Shown: piece by piece, positions 1-6,440 of the stretch
Layout: each line of letters begins with the position of its first letter
Numbering within the stretch: position 1 is the stretch's first letter
Made by a program: the position numbers and the translations under genes
The notes under the pieces: model-generated
Seen by the model: the letters and a program-made list of their open reading frames with translations, nothing else
Databases searched by the model: none
What the model was told of the DNA's origin: nothing
NCBI GenBank assembly: GCA_036653755.1
Contig: JAVVTJ010000034.1
Location: 1-11,774 of the forward strand
Source: RGIG5057 sp036653755
GTDB lineage: Bacteria > Bacillota > Clostridia > TANB77 > CAG-465
Direction: 5' to 3'
Length of the DNA: 11,774 nucleotides

Positions 1-294
1 TTTAAAATTATGAATAGCAAATTTATCTATTAAACAAATATTAAGTTTTATGCAATTTAAAAAAATATCTATATCACTATATATGTTATATTTTTTAGGT
101 ATTACACTTATTATATTTTTTAAATTATTATTTAAATAAATATTATTTTCTAATTTAAAAAAATTTATATCTGTATGACTAGATATTTCACTATATAACT
201 TTATATCTTTATTTATTTTAATAACTTCATAATTTAAATTTAAAAAATATTCTTCAATTACTTTATTTACTCTCTCATCAATAACAACTTGCAT
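1..294 (-). CDS. Partial gene, DUF6873-like (GME-fold) protein, N-terminal 98 residues
   Basis: An open frame runs from an ATG at 294 off the left edge, so only the first 98 residues are visible. It begins MQVVIDERVNKVIEEYF. It contains EISSHTDI at about residues 37-44 and a YSDIDIFLNCIKL stretch followed by IHNFK at the cut end. The order of these pieces (VVID-R start, S-HxDI, Y--DI-LN, IHN-K) matches my memory of the DUF6873 family, predicted to adopt the guanidino-group-modifying enzyme fold. No substrate is known to me, and the catalytic part would lie off the window. Its ATG overlaps the corA stop codon by one base (TAATG), so it is probably translationally coupled to corA and shares its promoter. 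The family assignment is from recall and is moderately sure; the reading frame is well supported. Confidence 0.7.
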   Translation of the reverse strand, partial: MQVVIDERVNKVIEEYFLNLNYEVIKINKDIKLYSEISSHTDINFFKLENNIYLNNNLKNIISVIPKKYNIYSDIDIFLNCIKLNICLIDKFAIHNFK

Positions 295-1238
295 TATAAC
301 ATATTCTTTCTGTTAAGCCAAATAGTTACAAGTACTGTACTTATAATAGTTATAATCAATATAATACCAAAACCCATTTGATTTGTTAAAAAAGGAAAAG
401 AAACATTCATACCCATAAAACTAGTTATTAAAGTTGGAACAGCAATTATAAGTGTCATAGAAGTAAGTATTTTCATAACTGTATTTACATTATTTGATAC
501 TATTGTACCAAATATATCAATAATACCATTTAATATTTCACTATATGTTTGAATCATTTCAATAGCTTGTCTATTTTCAATAATTGTATCATCTAATATA
601 TCTTCATCTTCTTCATATAATTTAATATGTTTTCCTCTAGAAATTTTTTGAAGTACAGTTTGATTAGCTTTTAAAGAAGCATTAAAATATATCATAGTTT
701 TTTCAAAATCAAGTAATGAAGCAAGTTCATCATTTTTCATTGCTTTATGCATATTTTTTTCAAATTCATCAATATCTTTACTTATATAACCTATATATCT
801 TATATAATCTTCAGCCACTTTAAATAATATTTGAAATACTAATCTAGATTTTTTATCAGTATATATATCAAAACTTTTTACAGAATTTAAAACTTCATTT
901 ATAACATCAATTCTACTTTGAGAAATAGTAATAAAATAATCATCTCTAACTAAAATCATACCAAGTGGTATAGTAGTATATACTTTTTTGTTATTTTTAA
1001 TTTCAGTTATAGGTACATCTATATTTATAAGTACAGACTCCTCATCTGTATCAATATGAGCTTTTTCAGCTATATCTAATGGATACCTAAGTAGATGTTC
1101 ATTAACGTTTACTTTACTAGAAATATCATTTATTTCTTCGGCAGTTGGAGCAACTATATTAATCCATACACCTTTTGTAATTTTTTTTACATTTTCTAAT
1201 TTTCCTGTATCATTATTTGTTTTTAGTATTTCTATCAT
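294..1238 (-). CDS. corA: CorA-family magnesium/divalent cation transporter
   Basis: This 314-residue protein belongs to the CorA family of pentameric inner-membrane channels that import Mg2+ (some members carry Co2+ or Ni2+). The signature GMN motif is at about residues 276-278 (SFMGMNVSF), at the end of the first of two C-terminal membrane helices (about 257-276 and 289-308). The rest is a soluble N-terminal domain with a long charged helical stretch (about 130-250) typical of the cytoplasmic funnel. A frame start 12 bases upstream (TTG at 1250) would put the start inside the Shine-Dalgarno. The ATG at 1238 follows GGAGGT (1243-1248) by four bases and is the better start. The gene has its own promoter and is followed by an overlapping partial gene. 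Ion specificity cannot be read from the sequence. Confidence 0.93.
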   Translation of the reverse strand: MIEILKTNNDTGKLENVKKITKGVWINIVAPTAEEINDISSKVNVNEHLLRYPLDIAEKAHIDTDEESVLINIDVPITEIKNNKKVYTTIPLGMILVRDDYFITISQSRIDVINEVLNSVKSFDIYTDKKSRLVFQILFKVAEDYIRYIGYISKDIDEFEKNMHKAMKNDELASLLDFEKTMIYFNASLKANQTVLQKISRGKHIKLYEEDEDILDDTIIENRQAIEMIQTYSEILNGIIDIFGTIVSNNVNTVMKILTSMTLIIAVPTLITSFMGMNVSFPFLTNQMGFGIILIITIISTVLVTIWLNRKNML

Positions 1239-1267
1239 TTCTACCTCCAAATTATATATTTTTATTA

Positions 1268-1296
1268 ATTATACCATTTAAAAAGTAATATTACAA
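1268..1296 (-). promoter_or_regulatory. Promoter of corA operon
   Basis: On the minus strand there is TTGTAA (1296-1291), a 17-base spacer, then TATAAT (1273-1268) preceded by TGG, that is, an extended -10 element. The predicted start near 1261 gives a leader of only about 22 bases, just enough for the ribosome binding site. Confidence 0.7.
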
Positions 1297-1391
1297 TTAA
1301 AATAACTAATTTTTTTTTTAAACTAAAAATCTTATATTTAATATATATTTATAATTATATTGTTAATTTAGTCAATATTTTTATTATATAA

Positions 1392-1419
1392 TTGACAAAT
1401 TTAATATATATGATAAAAT
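1392..1419 (+). promoter_or_regulatory. Promoter of the 59-aa small gene
   Basis: There is a perfect TTGACA (1392-1397), a 16-base spacer and TAAAAT (1414-1419). The start would be near 1426, giving a leader of about 55 bases before the ATG at 1481. It points away from corA, so the two genes are divergently transcribed. Confidence 0.65.
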
Positions 1420-1480
1420 AATATTAATTTTATTTTGATTTAATTTTAAAAATAATTATTTTTAAGGAGGCATTTAAAAA

Positions 1481-1660
1481 ATGTATGATTTTAAAAATAC
1501 TCGGGCATTATACTTGCTAAAAAAATCTATTGCTCTTGAAGAAGAAGTTAAGAATCATTTTAATACTAATGAGCAATGGTGGATTAAACATAGCAATGAA
1601 TTATTAGATACTGCTATGTTTTGGAATTATATGGCGTTTTATATTGAAGAAAAGCTTTAA
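1481..1660 (+). CDS. Small orphan protein, 59 aa
   Basis: ATG at 1481 follows a full AAGGAGG (1464-1470) at ten bases and the frame closes with TAA at 1660. A consensus promoter lies upstream and a strong hairpin terminator directly downstream, so this is a complete monocistronic gene although it is very short. The protein starts MYDFKNTRALYLLKK, has an acidic EEEV stretch near residue 22, a WW pair near 33 and an aromatic-rich end (MFWNYMAFYIEEKL). It has no signal peptide or convincing membrane helix; it looks like one or two amphipathic helices. It is a little richer in G+C than its neighbours. I do not recognise a family, and the context (corA on one side, a membrane protein on the other, all on the opposite strand) gives no functional clue. 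Confidence 0.8.
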   Translation: MYDFKNTRALYLLKKSIALEEEVKNHFNTNEQWWIKHSNELLDTAMFWNYMAFYIEEKL

Positions 1661-1672
1661 ATTAACACTAAT

Positions 1673-1716
1673 AAAATATGTGAGAAATACTAAATTAATA
1701 TTTCTCACATATTTTT
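1673..1716. terminator. Bidirectional terminator, small gene / CmpB-like gene
   Basis: A perfect 17-bp inverted repeat (1673-1689 with 1699-1715) encloses a nine-base loop. The right arm runs into TTTTT on the plus strand and the left arm gives TTTTATT on the minus strand, so it can end both convergent genes. The stop codon of the minus-strand gene begins inside the right arm. Confidence 0.85.
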
Positions 1717-2254
1717 ACTCAGATATTTTTATTTCATTTTCTTCACTATCTTTTTTAGTAGATAACAACTTAAATGCTGAAAATCCATAATCAATACAAA
1801 TATATATTGCTAAAATATATATTATATTAATTACCTGCTTTAAATTTATATATGAATAAATTAAATTTAAAATAGGTAATACTTTCGTTATAAATAATGT
1901 TCCAAAAATACCCCATAATATAACAAATTCTAAACATATATGTCTATTTATATAAAATTTTAATTTTGTATAATCCCAAAGTATAATTCCAAATACTTTT
2001 TCCATAAAAGTACCAAGTATATGCTCATATATTGTACCAATAACAGCAGTTGATATAAATAGCCATAATGTATTATTTGAATATTTAGACATATTTACAG
2101 CTATAAAAGCTATACCTACGCCATAAGCAGCACAAAATGGACCTTTTCCCATTCCTGCTCTATTTATGTTTTCTCCTGATATTGTTTTAAATGTAACTTC
2201 CATAATCCATCCAATAAACGAACCTATAACAAAATAATATATAACTTTATCCAT
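1715..2254 (-). CDS. Putative ABC-transporter type IV (CmpB-like) membrane protein
   Basis: A 179-residue polytopic membrane protein with about five hydrophobic segments (near residues 3-20, 40-56, 61-80, 107-130 and 137-160). The pattern GSFIGWIMEV, then NRAGMGKGPFCAAYGVG, then EHILGTFMEKVFGIILWDY and NRHICLEFVILWGIFG matches the Pfam family ABC_trans_CmpB (PF06541) as I recall it: G-W--E near the start, NRG--GP--P-YG, and E---G-WDYS followed by a G/NRhCl-f-l-WG segment. Despite the family name there is no ATPase next to it, and the real function is unknown. The start is ATG at 2254 behind an AAGGAAAAGG ribosome binding site. It is monocistronic, with its own promoter and a terminator overlapping the stop. 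The C-terminus is short and charged (KDSEENEIKISE). Confidence 0.8.
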   Translation of the reverse strand: MDKVIYYFVIGSFIGWIMEVTFKTISGENINRAGMGKGPFCAAYGVGIAFIAVNMSKYSNNTLWLFISTAVIGTIYEHILGTFMEKVFGIILWDYTKLKFYINRHICLEFVILWGIFGTLFITKVLPILNLIYSYINLKQVINIIYILAIYICIDYGFSAFKLLSTKKDSEENEIKISE

Positions 2255-2278
2255 AAACCTTTTCCTTTATTTAAATAC

Positions 2279-2307
2279 ATTATATCATTTATTATATACA
2301 AAGTAAA
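2279..2307 (-). promoter_or_regulatory. Promoter of CmpB-like gene
   Basis: On the minus strand TTTACT (2307-2302), a 17-base spacer, then TATAAT (2284-2279) preceded by TGA (extended -10). It lies just beyond the rpmA terminator, so the gene is probably not read through from the ribosomal operon. Confidence 0.65.
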
Positions 2308-2329
2308 GCAGAATATCTAAATTATATTT

Positions 2330-2357
2330 AAAAAAAATACGGTAAAATACCGTATTT
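2330..2357 (-). terminator. Rho-independent terminator of rplU-rpmA
   Basis: A ten-base stem AAATACGGTA/TACCGTATTT (2335-2344 with 2348-2357) with a three-base loop begins two bases after the rpmA stop codon and is followed on the minus strand by a T run (2337-2330). Confidence 0.9.
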
Positions 2358-2359
2358 AG

Positions 2360-2620
2360 TTATTTTGCTACTGGATAAACACTAGCTTTTTTCTTATCTT
2401 TTCCTAATCTTTCAAATCTAAGTACACCATCTGCTGTTGCAAATAATGTATCATCTTTACCTATTCCAACATTTTCTCCTGGATGTATTTTAGTTCCTCT
2501 TTGTCTAAATATTATATTACCTGATACAATAAATTGACCATCTGCTCTTTTTGCACCAAGTCTTTGACTTTCACTGTCTCTACCATTTCTAGTAGAACCC
2601 ATACCTTTTTTATGTGCCAT
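2360..2620 (-). CDS. rpmA: 50S ribosomal protein L27
   Basis: This 86-residue protein is L27 (bL27), whose N-terminus reaches the peptidyl-transferase centre of the large subunit. The start MAHKKGMGSTRNGRDSESQR, the core GNIIFRQRGTKIHPG and DDTLFATADG, and the end KKKASVYPVAK are diagnostic. Many Bacillota make L27 with an N-terminal extension ending in LQFF that the Prp protease removes. Here translation begins directly at the mature AHKKG form. An in-frame TAA sits immediately before the ATG, so no longer start is possible. AAAGGAGGG supplies the ribosome binding site. It follows rplU by 41 bases in the same operon, with no prp gene between. Identification is certain. Confidence 0.98.
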   Translation of the reverse strand: MAHKKGMGSTRNGRDSESQRLGAKRADGQFIVSGNIIFRQRGTKIHPGENVGIGKDDTLFATADGVLRFERLGKDKKKASVYPVAK

Positions 2621-2661
2621 TTAAATTTCCCTCCTTTATTCATAATTAACTGTATTATTAA

Positions 2662-3024
2662 TTATGCATTTTCTACGCTTTCTTCAACAACTTTTTTAGC
2701 TCTTGGAGCAGTTGTAGTTATTTTTTCAATTTGAATTTTAGTATATGGTTGTCTATGTCCTCTAGTTTTTCTTTCATTTTTCTTAGCTTTGTATTTATAA
2801 ACTAAGATTTTTTTGTCTTTACCATGAGATACTACTACTCCTTTAATTTTAGCATTTTTAACATATTCGTCACCGATAGTTACTTTTGTATCATCTGAAA
2901 GTAATAGAACTTTTTCAAATTCTACTGCTTCTCCTGGTTCTAAAGATTCTAATCTGTCTACAAATATAATGTCACCTTCTGATACTTTGTACTGCTTTCC
3001 ACTAATTTCTACTATTGCGTACAT
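2662..3024 (-). CDS. rplU: 50S ribosomal protein L21
   Basis: This 120-residue protein is L21 (bL21), which binds 23S rRNA in the large subunit. MYAIVEISGKQYKVSEGD at the start and KILVYKYKAKKNERKTRGHRQPYT (quoted by its two halves, residues about 72-83 and 84-95) near the end are family hallmarks. A short tail after the usual end (TTTAPRAKKVVEESVENA) makes it some 15-20 residues longer than the 102-residue Bacillus protein. The tail is Lys/Glu-rich and probably disordered. The ATG at 3024 follows TAAGGAGGTG (3040-3031). It is first in the rplU-rpmA operon and its leader carries the elements of an L21 autoregulatory RNA. Confidence 0.97.
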   Translation of the reverse strand: MYAIVEISGKQYKVSEGDIIFVDRLESLEPGEAVEFEKVLLLSDDTKVTIGDEYVKNAKIKGVVVSHGKDKKILVYKYKAKKNERKTRGHRQPYTKIQIEKITTTAPRAKKVVEESVENA

Positions 3025-3109
3025 TTAGTACACCTCCTTAAATTCTAACTTGCACTCGCCACCTGAGGTAGTTATATAACTTTTAAACCTTTTGTGTGCG
3101 GTTAACACT
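3025..3109 (-). promoter_or_regulatory. L21 leader RNA (ribosomal protein autoregulatory element)
   Basis: The roughly 85-base transcript leader of rplU folds around a long-range stem in which AAC and GCAC near its 5' end (3103-3101 and 3099-3096) pair with GTGC and GTT near its 3' end (3055-3052 and 3049-3047). Inside are a palindrome AGTTATATAACT (3081-3070) closed by AGGT/ACCT and a small CCTCAGG hairpin followed by GGCGAGTGCA. These GC-richer conserved-looking blocks in an AT-rich gap, and the position directly before the rplU Shine-Dalgarno, match the L21 leader family (Rfam L21_leader) as I recall it. The expected role is binding of L21 to repress its own operon. No covariance search was possible. 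Confidence 0.75.
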
Positions 3110-3114
3110 GATAT

Positions 3115-3143
3115 ATTTTAACATATATATATCTATTTGTCAA
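3115..3143 (-). promoter_or_regulatory. Promoter of rplU-rpmA
   Basis: A perfect TTGACA (3143-3138), a 17-base spacer and TAAAAT (3120-3115) preceded by TGT (extended -10). It is the strongest promoter in the window, as expected for ribosomal protein genes. The -35 element lies inside the last codons of pth. Confidence 0.85.
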
Positions 3144-3663
3144 GAAATTCTATTAATTTGTCCTCAGTTTTCTTAAATATATCACTTAATTTACTTTGCT
3201 CTTCATTTGTAAATTTAAAAAGTACAAAATCACTCAAACTTTGTTTTTCATGTTTTAATCCACCTATTCCAATTCTTATTCTTGAACAATTTTCAGAATT
3301 TAAACATTCAACTATATTTTTCATTCCATTATGTGAACCACCACTACCATTTAATTTGTATCTTATTTCTTCAAAAGGAATATCTATATCATCATATACA
3401 ATTAAAATATCTTTATCTTCAACTTTATACCAATTTTTAACTTTTAAAGCAGCAATTCCACTTAAATTCATAAAAGTTTTAGGTTTAACAAATATAACTT
3501 TATCATTATTATATATGTACTCACCTATATAACTATCTAATTTTTCTTTTTCTATTTTAAAATTATATTTATCACTTATATAATCTAAAAACATAAATCC
3601 TAAATTATGTCTTGTTCTTTCATAATCACTTCCGATATTTCCAAGTCCAACAACAATTTTCAT
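3133..3663 (-). CDS. pth: Peptidyl-tRNA hydrolase
   Basis: This 176-residue enzyme hydrolyses the ester bond of peptidyl-tRNA released from stalled ribosomes, recycling tRNA. Family residues are present: Asn9 in GLGN, catalytic His19 in TRHNLGF, Asn66 in KPKTFMNLSG, Asp91 in VYDDIDIP and Asn112 in GGSHNGMKNI. The usual GNPG near the N-terminus reads GNIG here. A longer frame opens at 3681, but that ATG lies upstream of the GGAGGAG ribosome binding site (3676-3670), which is placed correctly for the ATG at 3663. The protein then starts MKIVVGLGN as in other members. It has its own promoter, so it is separate from the rplU operon whose -35 box it overlaps. Confidence 0.96.
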   Translation of the reverse strand: MKIVVGLGNIGSDYERTRHNLGFMFLDYISDKYNFKIEKEKLDSYIGEYIYNNDKVIFVKPKTFMNLSGIAALKVKNWYKVEDKDILIVYDDIDIPFEEIRYKLNGSGGSHNGMKNIVECLNSENCSRIRIGIGGLKHEKQSLSDFVLFKFTNEEQSKLSDIFKKTEDKLIEFLDK

Positions 3664-3677
3664 AATACACTCCTCCA

Positions 3678-3697
3678 ACATATAAATATTTACATGT
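3678..3697 (-). repeat. Palindrome in the pth leader
   Basis: A 20-base near-perfect palindrome (minus strand ACATGTAAATATTTATATGT; one G-U pair in RNA) ends one base before the pth Shine-Dalgarno. It could form a short hairpin or be a DNA-binding site; being almost pure A+T, it may also be chance. Confidence 0.35.
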
Positions 3698-3759
3698 TTT
3701 ATGTACTACTTTTGAAACTTCTATTGATTTTTTTTGTTAAATGTAGTATCATATATGTA

Positions 3760-3788
3760 ATTATATATTATGTATATATAAAAATCAA
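3760..3788 (-). promoter_or_regulatory. Promoter of pth
   Basis: On the minus strand TTGATT (3788-3783), a 17-base spacer and a perfect TATAAT (3765-3760). The leader to the pth ATG would be about 90 bases. Confidence 0.65.
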
Positions 3789-3792
3789 GAGT

Positions 3793-3801
3793 TGATATAA
3801 T
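3793..3801 (+). promoter_or_regulatory. Probable extended -10 promoter of the VirD4-like gene
   Basis: TATAAT (3796-3801) preceded by TGA makes an extended -10 element facing the coupling ATPase gene. There is no good -35 at the right distance (TATATA only). It lies back to back with the pth promoter, so the two may influence each other. Confidence 0.5.
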
Positions 3802-3842
3802 TTTTTTGTAATATATTTACTTTTAAGAAAGTGGTGATACTT

Positions 3843-6323
3843 TTGCTTGAAAAAGTGCTAAAAAAACTAAATATAAAAACTAAACCTAATAAATTACTTA
3901 CATATCTATTTTATACAATATCAATTATATTAGTTTTAATGTCTGCCGGAAAAATGTTAGGATTTCTTATTGGAGACCCTATACTTGATAATAACATTTC
4001 ACCATATTGGTATTCAATTTGTTTTTTTATTCCAGCACTTGCATTTTCATATTTTGTAAACTCTGGAATTGCGCACAATGATCAAGGGAAAATAAATGTA
4101 TTTGTTTTTACATGTTGTCTTCTTTCAATAATAGTAGGATCAATGGTTTGTACATGGATAAATACTTCTGTATGGTGGTTAATAAAACAAATACCTTCAT
4201 ATGAATTAGTATATAAAACTTATCCAGAATTTTTTTCTCCTGCTCTAAAAACATTATCATTTATAGTTCCTTTTATAGGAATATTTAGATTAATAGATTA
4301 TTTTTTATTTATAGCAAGAGATGATGACTTGCCAAAAGCAATTGCTGGATTTATAGGTATGACAACAGTAGTTACAGATAAAGATGCTGGTACATTTACT
4401 TGTGCAACTGTAATTTGTAAAGAAAAAGGAACTGCTATTCCAATAGTAATTCCTGAAAAGAAAAGATATGAAGCAACACTTGTACAAGGTGCTACTGGTA
4501 CTGGTAAAACAGCTACTGTACTTTTACCGATGAGTTCTTTAGATTTAGAAAGAAAATTCTTTTTTAGAGAATATTCAAAAAAACTTGGTTATTCATTACT
4601 AAAAAAAGGAATTGCATATATTACTGGACCATATGATAATGAATTTATAAATAACAACTTTTCAATGAGTTATATAAAACCAAAAAGAGGTATGGAAGAA
4701 CAATTTAATTTACAAGTTAAAAATTTAATACAATATGTAGATAATTCAACTGGTATAACAACATATAAAAATTTAGGACTTACAATAGTTGAAAATGATG
4801 GTGACTTTATATCAAAATTCATAGGAGTTGCTAAAAATTTTGATATTGATGTATTGTCAGTAGATCCAGCTAATCCAGAAGGAACACTTAGCATTAATCC
4901 ATTTGCTATTGATGATCCACCTAAGGTTGCATCTATTATAGCAGATGTTTTAAAATCAATGTATGAAGATCAAGGTGGTGGAGCTCCTGGAGATCCATTC
5001 TTCACACAAGTTACACTTGATGCTTTTCAAAACTTAGCAATATTATTAAAAGAAATGTATCCAATACTTAATAATGGAGAAATAGCAAGTTTAGAAGATA
5101 TGCTTGAACTTTTATATAACTTTGATAGAGTTGAAGAAATGACAGAAGAAATGAAAAAATATCCAGAATTAGAAGGAAAATATAGATTACTTATAGCTTA
5201 CTTTGAAAAGAATTTCTATAAACCATCTCTTAATATAAACGGTTATGAAATACCTGGTACTCGTGGTAGTGGTAGAAAAGAAACAGAAAGATTCTTATAT
5301 GGAGCTATAACTCAGCTTAATAATCTAATTAGACATCCTGGGCTTAAGAAAGCTCTTTGTGGAAAAACAAATATATTAGAATTTGATAAAGCATTAGAAA
5401 ATGGTAGTGTTATCACTGCTTGTTCTAGAAAAGGTGAACTTGGTATTATACAATCAAAAGCTTTTGGTATGTTCTTCATAATGCAATTTCAAGATGCTGT
5501 TTTAAGAAGAAAAGGTAATGAAGATTCACGTATACCCCATTTTCTATATGTTGATGAATTTCCAGAATATATTAATAAAGACATGGAAGTTATGTTTACA
5601 TTATTTAGAAAATATAGATGTGGTGTTGTTATTGCAATACAAAACTTATCTCAACTTGAAAAAAGTGGTAAATCGCATTATAGACAAACAGTACTTGCTA
5701 ATACAAAAACACAAATTATATTTGGAGATACTGTACCAGAAGATAGTAAATATTGGCAAGAAGCATTTGGAAAACAAAAAGTTCCTGATCCATCTACAAA
5801 ATTTTCATTTAATGAAAATGGAGAAATGGTTTCAACACCAACTCTTGAACTTAAAAAGAAAGAAAGAGCTGAATCATTTAAAATTGCTGATCAAGGATTT
5901 GGAGCAATATATTACAAAACTAAAAATGCTGCTGGTAAAACAGTATATGGTCAAGGTAAAACTACATTTTTAGATAGTAAATATAAAGAAAAACATGATG
6001 CAGCACAATATAACTTTGAAAAATATATGATGACTAAACCAGACGGACCAACAATTAATTTTACCAATAGTGATTCTACAGATAATGATGATGAATTATT
6101 TGGCGTAAATACTACAACAAGACTTATGGATGAACTTAAATCTAATCATGATGAATTATTTATTAAAAAAACAAATAATAATTATTCAAATGATGATTCT
6201 AACAAAAGAAAACAAATTGAAATAGAATTTGATGATTTAGAACCTAAATTAGAAAATTCAAAAATTGATGGTGGTGCTATAACAGAATCTTATGAAACAC
6301 CTATTATAAATATAAAAAAATAA
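3843..6323 (+). CDS. VirD4/TraG-type coupling ATPase (type IV secretion family)
   Basis: A protein of about 826 residues. An N-terminal membrane part has about four hydrophobic segments (near residues 18-36, 54-72, 84-104 and 136-156). It is followed by a FtsK/VirD4-like motor with Walker A GATGTGKT at about 216-223, Walker B FLYVDEFPEY at about 567-576, and a QNLSQLEK segment at about 600-607, where coupling proteins have a Q-S-Q-L sensor motif. Such proteins sit at the inner membrane and feed DNA or protein to a type IV channel. The tail after residue 735 is acidic and Asn-rich with a repeated DELF motif (about 750 and 770). No relaxase, VirB4 or other channel gene is in the window. GTG at 3831 and 3834 are possible starts, but GGTGAT four bases before the TTG at 3843 looks like the ribosome binding site. 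The partner system is unknown. Confidence 0.88.
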   Translation: MLEKVLKKLNIKTKPNKLLTYLFYTISIILVLMSAGKMLGFLIGDPILDNNISPYWYSICFFIPALAFSYFVNSGIAHNDQGKINVFVFTCCLLSIIVGSMVCTWINTSVWWLIKQIPSYELVYKTYPEFFSPALKTLSFIVPFIGIFRLIDYFLFIARDDDLPKAIAGFIGMTTVVTDKDAGTFTCATVICKEKGTAIPIVIPEKKRYEATLVQGATGTGKTATVLLPMSSLDLERKFFFREYSKKLGYSLLKKGIAYITGPYDNEFINNNFSMSYIKPKRGMEEQFNLQVKNLIQYVDNSTGITTYKNLGLTIVENDGDFISKFIGVAKNFDIDVLSVDPANPEGTLSINPFAIDDPPKVASIIADVLKSMYEDQGGGAPGDPFFTQVTLDAFQNLAILLKEMYPILNNGEIASLEDMLELLYNFDRVEEMTEEMKKYPELEGKYRLLIAYFEKNFYKPSLNINGYEIPGTRGSGRKETERFLYGAITQLNNLIRHPGLKKALCGKTNILEFDKALENGSVITACSRKGELGIIQSKAFGMFFIMQFQDAVLRRKGNEDSRIPHFLYVDEFPEYINKDMEVMFTLFRKYRCGVVIAIQNLSQLEKSGKSHYRQTVLANTKTQIIFGDTVPEDSKYWQEAFGKQKVPDPSTKFSFNENGEMVSTPTLELKKKERAESFKIADQGFGAIYYKTKNAAGKTVYGQGKTTFLDSKYKEKHDAAQYNFEKYMMTKPDGPTINFTNSDSTDNDDELFGVNTTTRLMDELKSNHDELFIKKTNNNYSNDDSNKRKQIEIEFDDLEPKLENSKIDGGAITESYETPIINIKK

Positions 6324-6340
6324 ATAGAATTAATCATAAT

Positions 6341-6390
6341 AAAAAAGAAGGTAAAATAGAACTTAAAATTCTAAATATTCCTTCTTTTTT
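6341..6390. terminator. Bidirectional terminator between VirD4-like gene and topA
   Basis: AAAAAAGAAGG (6341-6351) pairs perfectly with CCTTCTTTTTT (6380-6390), with an inner TAGAA/TTCTA hairpin. The T run on the plus strand continues to 6392, and the A run gives a T tract on the minus strand, so it serves both the coupling ATPase gene and the topA operon. Confidence 0.88.
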
Positions 6391-6440
6391 TTATTGTGTA
6401 TACTATATTTCTTCTATACTAAACTAATTCTAATTGTTTT

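Noticed and set aside
1239..1250. TTG start four codons upstream for corA
   Set aside because: It would place the start within the GGAGGT Shine-Dalgarno that serves the ATG at 1238.
3664..3681. Upstream ATG for pth
   Set aside because: It precedes and includes the GGAGGAG ribosome binding site, and the added residues are absent from the family.
5518..5973. 151-codon plus-strand frame inside the coupling ATPase gene
   Set aside because: It is a shifted reading of the VirD4-like coding region, Lys/Leu-rich without domain features; the true frame carries Walker B.
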